From Paraclostridium ghonii (GTDB lineage: Bacteria > Bacillota > Clostridia > Peptostreptococcales > Peptostreptococcaceae), in NCBI RefSeq assembly GCF_030815085.1, contig NZ_JAUSWG010000002.1: DNA of 64,000 nucleotides; one strand, 5' to 3'. Made by a program: the position numbers and the translations under genes. Below, piece after piece: positions 8,986 to 15,335 of the stretch. Numbering within the stretch: position 1 is the first letter of the stretch; each line of letters begins with the position of its first letter. Below the pieces are notes generated by a model. The model searched no databases. It was not told the DNA's origin and was given only the letters and a program-made list of their open reading frames with translations.

Positions 8986-9258
8986 TTAGTCCTCCCAAAC
9001 ATCTATATTATCCACAATACCTATAATGGCTGCATTTATTGATGATTGTACTTTTTTCGTTGCATTTCTAGCAGCTGCTCCTTCTGTATATATTACAAGT
9101 TCTCCAATTCCTGCTCCTACTGTGTCTACAGCTATTAGTGGCTTTCCGTCTATTTCATTTTTAAAATTTAATGGTTGAGTTATCATTAGCTTACTTCCTA
9201 CTAAAGTCTCATCTTTTTTCGTAGAAACTACTGTTCCTATAACTTTTCCTATTTGCAT
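8986..9258 (-). CDS. BMC-P pentameric shell vertex protein (EutN/CcmL family)
   Basis: A 90-residue protein starting MQIGKVIGTVV with the KLMITQPLNF segment, then VAVDTVGAGIGELVIYTEG and GIVDNIDVWE. These are the standard EutN/CcmL signatures: an N-terminal beta strand, a KL(L/M)xxQ segment, and the D-x-V-GAG-GE-V loop. Five copies form the vertex that closes the icosahedral protein shell. The ribosome binding site GGGGG lies six bases before the ATG. Its last codons carry the ribosome binding site of the deaminase gene, so the two are translationally linked. This is the only vertex protein in the window. Confidence 0.95.
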   Translation of the reverse strand: MQIGKVIGTVVSTKKDETLVGSKLMITQPLNFKNEIDGKPLIAVDTVGAGIGELVIYTEGAAARNATKKVQSSINAAIIGIVDNIDVWED

Positions 9259-9260
9259 GT

Positions 9261-9641
9261 TTATCCCCCTATTTTTATTTTTATTTTCTTTTGTTTTATA
9301 TAATCTTTTGCCATCGGAGTTATTATAGAATCTTTTGATATGTTTATACTTTCTTTGTTTGAATTAATTATGTCATTTAATGTTATTACTTCTCTTTTTA
9401 TTTTTTCTTCATTATTTTTAATTTTGTTTGTTTCTTTTTTATAATTCAGATTTTCATTATTTAAAATTTTAAGGATTTCTTTTATATTTTTATGATTTGT
9501 AGGTATCATTATATATGAATTGTCATCTATATTATTAGGTTTAGTATTTTTATAATTATTAGATTTGATTTTAGTATCTTGTTTTAGATTTTTGCTTATC
9601 TTATTTAATATATTTTTTGTAAAATCAATTTTTTCTTTCAT
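9261..9641 (-). CDS. unrecognised Lys/Asn-rich BMC-associated protein with an EutT-like C-terminal segment
   Basis: A 126-residue, strongly basic protein (K, N and I dominate) lying between shell genes with 2-4 base spacing on both sides. The first 20 residues (MKEKIDFTKNILNKISKNLK) form an amphipathic helix pattern with F7, I11/L12, I15 and L19 on one face, which is the signature of an encapsulation peptide. Residues 30-80 look disordered. The last 40 residues (EVITLNDII, then SIITPMAKDYIKQKKIKI) resemble the short N-terminal segment of the BMC cobalamin adenosyltransferase EutT (FIT..., then LTPSARELL...). No catalytic domain follows. I infer a scaffold or adaptor inside the shell; no function is established. 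Confidence 0.75.
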   Translation of the reverse strand: MKEKIDFTKNILNKISKNLKQDTKIKSNNYKNTKPNNIDDNSYIMIPTNHKNIKEILKILNNENLNYKKETNKIKNNEEKIKREVITLNDIINSNKESINISKDSIITPMAKDYIKQKKIKIKIGG

Positions 9642-9645
9642 TTAG

Positions 9646-9921
9646 TTAGTCTCTACTTAATATTACTCTTTCAACTTCTGAGTGAGGTCTTGGTATAACA
9701 TGAACTGAGTGAAGTTCCCCTACATTTCTTGCTGCTTCTGCACCTGCATCAACGGCCGCTTTAACTGCACCTACATCTCCACTTACCATAACTGTTACTA
9801 ACCCAAATCCTATTTTTTCATATCCCATTAAAGTTACATTAGCTGACTTTACCATAGCGTCAGCTGCTTCTACTGCTCCTACCAAACCTTTAGTTTCTAT
9901 CATTCCTAGAGCTTGCCCCAT
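9646..9921 (-). CDS. BMC-H hexameric shell protein (EutM/PduA-like)
   Basis: A 91-residue single BMC domain: MGQALGMIETKGLVGAVEAADAM, then SGDVGAVKAAVDAGAEAA and HVIPRPHSEVE. This is the canonical major shell protein architecture, with the pore-lining residues in the segment before the GDVGAV helix and the RPH C-terminal motif. Six copies make one flat tile of the shell facet. Start ATG follows AGGAGG. It lies 18 bases from the preceding paralogue and is coupled to the small Lys-rich gene behind it. Of the three BMC-H proteins here it is the closest to PduA/EutM. Confidence 0.95.
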   Translation of the reverse strand: MGQALGMIETKGLVGAVEAADAMVKSANVTLMGYEKIGFGLVTVMVSGDVGAVKAAVDAGAEAARNVGELHSVHVIPRPHSEVERVILSRD

Positions 9922-9939
9922 AACCTATACCTCCTAATA

Positions 9940-10287
9940 TTAATTATTTTCTTCTTCATTTTTATTTACTTTTTTACTATTGTTTCTGATTTTAAGATTT
10001 TTTTCAAATTCTTTAATTAAAAAATCTATATCTTCATGAGGTCTTGCTATTGTTTTGCTTGAAACAATTTTCCCAACTCTATTTCCAGCTTCAACACCTG
10101 CATCTATAGCTGCGTTTACTGCTGCAACCTCACCAGCTATATGTATAGTTACGCTGACTGCTTTTTCCACTCCTATTACTTTGTCATATCCAACTAAAGT
10201 AATATCTGCAGCTTTGCTTGCAGCATCAAGTGCTGCTATTGCTGTAGTAAGTCCTACTGATTCAATCATTCCTAGGGCTTTTCTCAT
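9940..10287 (-). CDS. BMC-H shell protein with charged C-terminal tail
   Basis: A 115-residue BMC-H protein. The domain runs from MRKALGMIESVGLTTAIAALDAA through SVTIHIAGEVAAVNAAIDAG to TIARPHEDIDFLI at about residue 90. A lysine/asparagine-rich tail of some 25 residues follows (KNLKIRNNSKKVNKNEEENN). It differs from the two sister proteins in the pore region (YDKVIGVEKAVSVTI, where the others have a shorter loop), so its pore should have different selectivity. Start ATG follows AGGGGGGAGCAC. The tail could face the lumen or cytosol and might bind the other Lys/Asn-rich proteins; this is conjecture. Confidence 0.93.
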   Translation of the reverse strand: MRKALGMIESVGLTTAIAALDAASKAADITLVGYDKVIGVEKAVSVTIHIAGEVAAVNAAIDAGVEAGNRVGKIVSSKTIARPHEDIDFLIKEFEKNLKIRNNSKKVNKNEEENN

Positions 10288-10298
10288 GTGCTCCCCCC

Positions 10299-10616
10299 TT
10301 ATCTAGCTAAATCTTTTAAACTAATCATATTTTTAGATTGCTTATTATTTATATTTTTAGATACATTTTTATTACTAACTAAATTATGATTTAAATAATT
10401 TAAAGATTTAAAATCTATTTTTTCCATTCTATTCTTATCATCTTTTAAATTATCTAAGATAGGTTTTTTACTACCTTTGTAAAGTATTCTTTTTAATATA
10501 TCTTCTTCATTGCTGTTTATATTTTCAACTCTTATATATTCTTCTTTTTTATATGTTTTATTAAGTGCTTTAGTTGATATATTTTTCATAACAACCTTTG
10601 TCAACAAATCTGCCAC
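10299..10616 (-). CDS. unrecognised basic BMC-associated protein with amphipathic N-terminus
   Basis: A 105-residue protein placed between two BMC-H genes (11-base gaps). It probably starts at a GTG after GGTGGT. The N-terminus MADLLTKVVMKNISTKAL places L4/L5, V8/V9, I13 and A17/L18 on one helical face, as in encapsulation peptides that dock cargo to BMC shells. The rest is Lys/Asn/Ser-rich and probably unstructured. It ends SKNMISLKDLAR, which resembles the beginning (EVITLNDII) of the EutT-like segment in the 126-residue sister protein but stops there. It may be a relative of that protein which has lost the segment. I recognise no catalytic motif. Confidence 0.7.
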   Translation of the reverse strand: MADLLTKVVMKNISTKALNKTYKKEEYIRVENINSNEEDILKRILYKGSKKPILDNLKDDKNRMEKIDFKSLNYLNHNLVSNKNVSKNINNKQSKNMISLKDLAR

Positions 10617-10627
10617 TTAACCACCAC

Positions 10628-10888
10628 CTATAGAATTTTACTTACTTCATCATGAGGTCTTGCTATTACATTAGTAGATATTATTTCTGCTAATTTGCTA
10701 GCACTCTCTTCTCCATTTTCAACGGCTGCTTTAACAGCTGCTACATCACCTTTTATAATTGCAGCAACTATTCCAGAACCTACTAAATCTATATCTACAA
10801 GTTCAACATCTGCCGATTTTAACATTGCATCTGCTGCTTGAATTGCACCTATTAAACTTCTTACCTCTACTATTCCTAATGCTTTCAA
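10628..10888 (-). CDS. BMC-H hexameric shell protein
   Basis: An 86-residue minimal BMC domain: MKALGIVEVRSLIGAIQAADAML, IIKGDVAAVKAAVENG and NVIARPHDEVSKIL. It starts at a TTG seven bases after AGGGGTG. The pore loop (DLVGSGIVAAII) is the short Gly-rich kind found in PduA/EutM. It is the first shell gene of the operon, 28 bases behind the UbiD gene, so decarboxylase and shell are expressed from one message. With its two sisters it makes three BMC-H types; no double-domain BMC-T protein is present in the window. Confidence 0.95.
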   Translation of the reverse strand: MKALGIVEVRSLIGAIQAADAMLKSADVELVDIDLVGSGIVAAIIKGDVAAVKAAVENGEESASKLAEIISTNVIARPHDEVSKIL

Positions 10889-10916
10889 TAATTCTCACCC
10901 CTTTTAAACTAGGAAG

Positions 10917-12266
10917 TTAAAAATAATCATCTATATTTATACTTTCATAACCTGGTATTATAGCTCTATTAAATAATTCATTGTCTAAAGGCTTTGTAGC
11001 ATCAATTCCCATCTTATCACTAAGCCCTTTATGTACATGTGAAGCTTCTAGTGGGCTTCCAAGTGCATTAGGTACTATAACTACATCCTTAGTTGCTTGA
11101 ACTCTTGAGGCTATTGCAAATTCTACATCTTTGTAATTATATATATCTACATCTTTATCAACTATAACTACATGTTTTAAATCTTTACTACTTCCAAGTG
11201 CTGTAAGTATTGCACTTTTTCCATCGCCTTCATTTCTTTTATTTATCTTCACTATTGCATGAAGCCTGCATCCTCCACCTACAGTTACATTGACGTCTAA
11301 TACATCTACTATATTTTTTAAAGCACTATATATTTCAACCTCTCTTATAAGCCCATTTGATAAATGTTCTTCTCTTGAAGGAAATGCATGTTGAAAAATT
11401 GGATTATCTCTATGCATTACAGCTTTAATATCTATAGTTGGGTGATTGGCTATTTCTCCGTAATAACCCATAAGCTCTCCAAAAGGACCTTCTTTAACTT
11501 TTTTATTTGGATTTAAGTGTCCTTCTATTACAATTTCACAAAAAGCTGGAACTAGTATATCCACGCTACTGCACTTTACAACCTCAAGTGGTTCATTTTT
11601 TAAAGCACTATAAACCTCATATTTATCTAGTCCATATTTTGAAGAACTAATTTGAGATGCTATTAAAAACTCTGCATCATATCCTAAAACTACTGCACAT
11701 TCTAACTTTTCATTTTTTGCTTCAGCTTTTTTTATAATATTGTTTAAATGTGGAGAAGCTCCAGATACCAATGCACTTATATTATCTTTATCATTTATTT
11801 GAAATCTTCTAACAGCCATATGTATGTCTTTTGTATCTGGATCTTTTATTATAAGCATCCCTGCTGTTATAAAGTTAGAGGAATCTTTTTCATGTGAAAT
11901 TGGAATTGGAAATAATTTGTTTATGTCTATGTTTTTGGTTAAAATATTTTGTTTAATAGGTCCATTTTTAATCTCTTTATAAGGTTTAGGATTTCCTATA
12001 GCATCCATAAATTTATAAATTCTATCTTCTTCATTTACATCCATTAAATTGTTAAATATTTTTCTACTTCCATATATACCACCAACTAAATCTATATCAT
12101 AATTTTTTATATTATTAAAAACTATAGGTACTTCATTTTCAAAATATCTAAGTACAGCACCTAACTCAAAATCCTTATCAACTTTCTTTTTACAAGTTTT
12201 TAAGTATCCTAATTTATCTAATTTATCTAAAGTAAACCTAAGCATTTGACTATCCAAGTTATTCAC
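10917..12266 (-). CDS. UbiD-family prenylated-FMN decarboxylase; candidate 4-amino-5-imidazolecarboxylate decarboxylase
   Basis: A 449-residue protein of typical UbiD length. The N-terminal helix leads into FELGAVLRYFEN and IYGSRKIF. The segment MAVRRFQIND holds the conserved Arg, and EGPFGELMGYYG holds the catalytic Glu residues of the R-E-E network used by UbiD enzymes with prenylated FMN. The C-terminal part (VVVPNALGSPLEASHVHKG) matches the oligomerisation domain. Known members decarboxylate aromatic or heteroaromatic acids, including pyrrole and furan acids. The gene probably starts at GTG, overlapping the end of the UbiX gene by 8 bases. Flanked by purine-ring enzymes and shell proteins, the likely substrate is the imidazole acid. 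A simple phenolic-acid decarboxylase is the alternative. Confidence 0.9.
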   Translation of the reverse strand: MNNLDSQMLRFTLDKLDKLGYLKTCKKKVDKDFELGAVLRYFENEVPIVFNNIKNYDIDLVGGIYGSRKIFNNLMDVNEEDRIYKFMDAIGNPKPYKEIKNGPIKQNILTKNIDINKLFPIPISHEKDSSNFITAGMLIIKDPDTKDIHMAVRRFQINDKDNISALVSGASPHLNNIIKKAEAKNEKLECAVVLGYDAEFLIASQISSSKYGLDKYEVYSALKNEPLEVVKCSSVDILVPAFCEIVIEGHLNPNKKVKEGPFGELMGYYGEIANHPTIDIKAVMHRDNPIFQHAFPSREEHLSNGLIREVEIYSALKNIVDVLDVNVTVGGGCRLHAIVKINKRNEGDGKSAILTALGSSKDLKHVVIVDKDVDIYNYKDVEFAIASRVQATKDVVIVPNALGSPLEASHVHKGLSDKMGIDATKPLDNELFNRAIIPGYESINIDDYF

Positions 12267-12813
12267 CCCATCTCTTAAGTAAACTATGTTCTATTCCAAA
12301 CTGGTCTAAGCATCTACCTACAATGGATGTAACAATATCACTTAAATCCTGAGGATGATTATAAAAACCTGGAGTAGGGGGCATGATGGTTACCCCTATG
12401 TTAGAAAGCTTTAACATATTTTCAAGATGAATAGAACTTAAAGGAGTTTCTCTAGGAAGCAATACTAACCTTCTTCTATCTTTAATACAAACATCAGCAC
12501 ACCTAGTTAATAAAGATTCACTAAATCCATGAGCAACAGATGCTAGAGTCTTCATAGAGCAAGGAACTATAATCATACCATCTGTTTTAAATGAACCACT
12601 TGCTATAGAAGCTGCTAAATCATAATTTTCATAATAAAAATCAGCCATATCTTTAAGCTCGTCTAAACTTAATCCGCACTCATGTTTTACAACATATTCT
12701 CCCATATTTGAAACAACTAAATGACTCTCCACTTTAAGCTCTCTTAGTGCCTGTAAAATTCCCAAAGCATAAATAGCTCCACTACCACCTGAAATCCCAA
12801 CAACAATTTTCAT
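12259..12813 (-). CDS. UbiX-family flavin prenyltransferase
   Basis: A 184-residue protein starting MKIVVGISGGSGAIYA. The ATG at 12813 follows GGAAGG; an upstream TTG in frame overlaps that ribosome binding site and is rejected. The motif VPCSMKTLASVAHG and the segment RRRLVLLPRETPLSSIHLENM are the FMN- and dimethylallyl-phosphate-binding signatures of UbiX. It makes the prenylated FMN that the adjoining UbiD enzyme needs. The two genes overlap, so they are made together. The protein would act in the cytosol; whether it enters the compartment is unknown. Confidence 0.93.
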   Translation of the reverse strand: MKIVVGISGGSGAIYALGILQALRELKVESHLVVSNMGEYVVKHECGLSLDELKDMADFYYENYDLAASIASGSFKTDGMIIVPCSMKTLASVAHGFSESLLTRCADVCIKDRRRLVLLPRETPLSSIHLENMLKLSNIGVTIMPPTPGFYNHPQDLSDIVTSIVGRCLDQFGIEHSLLKRWGE

Positions 12814-12863
12814 AAAATTTCCTTCCAATCTCTATCTTTTTTTATCTATTAAATAAAGTTATG

Positions 12864-12994
12864 TAGTTTTGGTGTTCTGTATTATGGGTGCGTGGTAGAT
12901 ATGAGGGATGCAGCGACATTTACAAGCATCTTCCCAGCTTGTATGGAGCAAATCCCTCTATCTATCACGCGCCCCAACTAGAATATCAAAACTA
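12864..12994. repeat. long palindromic element 2
   Basis: A 131-base palindrome filling the gap between the isochorismatase-fold gene and ubiX. Outer arms TAGTTTTG/CAAAACTA and inner arms around GAGGGAT pair along nearly the whole length. The tip repeats, almost base for base, the core of element 1: GCGACATTTACAAGCAT-loop-GCTTGTATGGAGC. The arms themselves are unrelated to those of element 1 yet are complementary to each other. There is no T-run after it, so it is not a conventional terminator. Confidence 0.8.
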
Positions 12995-13000
12995 TTTAAA

Positions 13001-13612
13001 TTACTCTACTTTATTTTCTGTATCTCCCCCTCCAGCCCAAGGATCTAGGCCTTTTTCCCATGCATCTATATACTCGTCAATAGTCATAACTTTTGTAAAT
13101 ATACTTAAATCTCTAAGTCCTGCTTCATGCATTTCATCATTTTTAGAATGTACCCCATCACTTAAAGTTATGACTTTATAAGCATTGTATAAAGCATCAC
13201 TTGCAGTACTTCTAACACATACATTAGTCCAAACGCCAGTAACAACAACTGTGTCTATATTTTCTTCTCTTAAGTATAAATCTAAATCAGTATGTGCAAA
13301 TCCACTATGTCTTCTCTTTGGAACTATATACTCTTCACCTTGTGGATAAAGTTCTTTTATAAAATCAGAACCCCAAGTCCCTTTTACAGCATGAACAGGT
13401 CTAACTCTAAAATCAGCATCATTTTTTCTATGAGCTTCTTGTATATGAACTAACTGAACATCATCTAACCCTTTAGCATTTCTCTCTCTAACCCAAGCAA
13501 AAAGCTTTTGAAGATCGGGTATTATCTTCTCTCCTCCTGGACATCTTAACGGAGCTTTCTCTCCAACAAAATCATTTAACATATCTATAACTAAAATTGC
13601 ATGTCTTTTCAT
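13001..13612 (-). CDS. isochorismatase-fold cysteine amidohydrolase; candidate ureido-imidazolecarboxylate hydrolase
   Basis: A 203-residue protein from the ATG at 13612, eight bases after AGAGGGGG (an upstream in-frame TTG has no ribosome binding site). The catalytic triad of the N-carbamoylsarcosine amidase/isochorismatase fold is visible: D10 in LVIDMLNDF, K99 in VPKRRHSGF and C132 in TNVCVRST. Cysteine-containing members hydrolyse amide and carbamoyl bonds, for instance N-carbamoylsarcosine, ureidoacrylate and nicotinamide. The pathway around it needs an enzyme that removes the carbamoyl group from 4-ureido-5-imidazolecarboxylate, releasing ammonia and CO2, which fits. The C-terminal tail (DPWAGGGDTENKVE) extends past the usual fold. 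It lies alone between two palindromic elements. Confidence 0.9.
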   Translation of the reverse strand: MKRHAILVIDMLNDFVGEKAPLRCPGGEKIIPDLQKLFAWVRERNAKGLDDVQLVHIQEAHRKNDADFRVRPVHAVKGTWGSDFIKELYPQGEEYIVPKRRHSGFAHTDLDLYLREENIDTVVVTGVWTNVCVRSTASDALYNAYKVITLSDGVHSKNDEMHEAGLRDLSIFTKVMTIDEYIDAWEKGLDPWAGGGDTENKVE

Positions 13613-13641
13613 AATTAATCCCCCTCTTATTTTCTCCCCCA

Positions 13642-13788
13642 AATTAAAATTTAAATTTGATAGTCTAGCGAGCGTGATTGAAACCTTGTTGAAGAAGCGT
13701 TAAAGACCTCGCATTTTAGGTCTTTAGCGACAGAAACAAGATTTCAATCACCGAGCACGCCATAACTAATCAAATTTAAAATTTAATA
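13642..13788. repeat. long palindromic element 3
   Basis: A palindrome of about 147 bases between the cyclic amidase gene and the isochorismatase-fold gene, overlapping the last codons of the former. Outer arms contain TTAAATTTGAT, middle arms GTGATTGAAA, and the tip is a TAAAGACCT/AGGTCTTTA hairpin with asymmetric flanks GAAGAAGCG and AGCGACAG. The TTTAGCGACA string is shared with element 1; the tip hairpin is different. It looks like a related but distinct type of the same class of element. Confidence 0.75.
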
Positions 13789-15323
13789 TTTTTATCTAAC
13801 TTACTTATTGTTTGACGTTTTATAAATTTACCAAATCCTGGTTTAACTTTTATACCTTTTATATTTTTAACATGATCAACAATCAACTCTGGATGATCTT
13901 TTCTATAACTAACTTTATATAACTCACTAGTTAATTCTTGTGGGTTGTTAAATAATACATCATAATTATCTAGTTTGCCTAAAACTCCAGCTTCTCCATC
14001 TTCATAAACTAAATTACCTCTAACTATAGTTTTAACTATTCTTCCTTTTAACTTCATACCTTCAAGTGGAGTATATCCACACATAGTTACTAAATCTTCT
14101 CTTTTTATAGTCCATTCTTTATTTAAATCTATTATTGAAAAGTCAGCATCAGATCCTATGTTTAAAGCACCTTTTTTAGGATATAATCCATAGTGTTTAG
14201 CTGCATTAGTACTTAAAATATCAACTAATTTACTTAGTGAAATTCTTCCTTTATTGTATCCTTCACTAACTATAACAGGAACCATAGTTTCAACTCCCGG
14301 TATACCTGGGAATGAAGTCCATATATTCATGCCTTCTTTTATTTTTTCACTTTCTAGTTCATATGGTGCATGATCTGTTGCTATAAAATCTATACTTCCA
14401 TCATTTATACCTTGCCAATTCTCTTCATTATCTTTTTTAGTTCTAAGAGGTGGTGCTATTTTTGCAAGTGGTCCGTATTCAGTCATAGCATCTTGGTAAT
14501 TTAAAGTTAAGTAATGAGGACAAGATTCACTAGTTACATCTAAACCTCTCATTTTAGCTTCTTTAACTAATTTAGCTCCAATTCCTGTACTCATATGAAC
14601 TATGTGAAGCCTAGCTTTACTAGCTTCTGCAAAGCTAATTCCTAATTCTATAGCTACCTTTTCAGCAAGTTCCATTCTAGCTTCTGCCCAAGCAGGTCCA
14701 TCAAGTCTACCTTCATCTTTAAATTTATTTACATAAAAATCACACATTGCAAAATTCTCAGCATGGATTCCTATTGGAAGACCAGTTTGTGATACCGCTT
14801 TAAAACACTCAAACATTTCTGGATCTGTAACTCTTGGATAAGTTGGAACTGATGGAGTCATATAAACTTTAAAAGCAACTACTCCATAATCTGCTTGTTC
14901 TTTTACATTATGCATCCAACCTTCGCGCACATCTTCTCCTGTAACGCCTCCCCACATAGCATAATCTACTAACGCTTGTGGTCCACATATTCCTAGTTTT
15001 GTTTCTAGTTGTTCTACACTTCTAACCGAAGGAACTGAACAGCAAGGCATATCAATTATAGTGGTAACTCCACCAGTTGCTGCTGCTGCTGTTCCTGTTA
15101 AAAAGTTCTCTCTATGAGGAAATCCCTGATACATAAAGTGTGTATGTGAATCTATGCACCCTGGCATTACTAAATTTCTATTCGCATCTATAACTTCTTT
15201 TGAATCTATTATGTTTATATCATCAACAAAACCTACTATTTTTTCATCTTTTACTAATATATTAGTAAGAACCATCTCGTCTCCTTGAGGTATGTTGGCA
15301 TTTTTTATAATTAAATCTATCAT
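13776..15323 (-). CDS. dihydropyrimidinase/allantoinase-like cyclic amidohydrolase; candidate xanthine amidohydrolase
   Basis: A 515-residue binuclear-metal amidohydrolase. Visible ligands are H60 and H62 (DSHTHF), the carboxylated lysine K152 in FKVYM, H187 (HAEN), H243 (IVHMS) and D317 (TDHAPY), exactly as in allantoinase, hydantoinase and dihydropyrimidinase. These enzymes open cyclic ureides at an amide bond. The same chemistry on the six-membered ring of xanthine gives 4-ureido-5-imidazolecarboxylate. The canonical domain ends near residue 455. A basic extension of about 60 residues (ending KFIKRQTISKLDKNIKF) has no counterpart I know and may be a compartment-targeting tail. Start ATG follows AAGGGGG, 12 bases after the formiminotransferase gene. 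Allantoinase or hydantoinase activity is the alternative. Confidence 0.88.
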   Translation of the reverse strand: MIDLIIKNANIPQGDEMVLTNILVKDEKIVGFVDDINIIDSKEVIDANRNLVMPGCIDSHTHFMYQGFPHRENFLTGTAAAATGGVTTIIDMPCCSVPSVRSVEQLETKLGICGPQALVDYAMWGGVTGEDVREGWMHNVKEQADYGVVAFKVYMTPSVPTYPRVTDPEMFECFKAVSQTGLPIGIHAENFAMCDFYVNKFKDEGRLDGPAWAEARMELAEKVAIELGISFAEASKARLHIVHMSTGIGAKLVKEAKMRGLDVTSESCPHYLTLNYQDAMTEYGPLAKIAPPLRTKKDNEENWQGINDGSIDFIATDHAPYELESEKIKEGMNIWTSFPGIPGVETMVPVIVSEGYNKGRISLSKLVDILSTNAAKHYGLYPKKGALNIGSDADFSIIDLNKEWTIKREDLVTMCGYTPLEGMKLKGRIVKTIVRGNLVYEDGEAGVLGKLDNYDVLFNNPQELTSELYKVSYRKDHPELIVDHVKNIKGIKVKPGFGKFIKRQTISKLDKNIKF

Positions 15324-15335
15324 TTTAAATCCCCC

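Noticed and set aside
10299..10616. Degenerate remnant of the 126-residue BMC-associated gene
   Set aside because: It has its own ribosome binding site, an intact frame, tight spacing and a good amphipathic N-terminus. Similarity to the other protein is limited to a short end segment, so decay is not shown.
7181..10888. Ordinary Pdu, Eut or glycyl-radical metabolosome
   Set aside because: No aldehyde dehydrogenase, alcohol dehydrogenase, PduL, diol dehydratase, ethanolamine lyase or glycyl-radical enzyme is present, and every neighbouring enzyme points to purine-ring chemistry.
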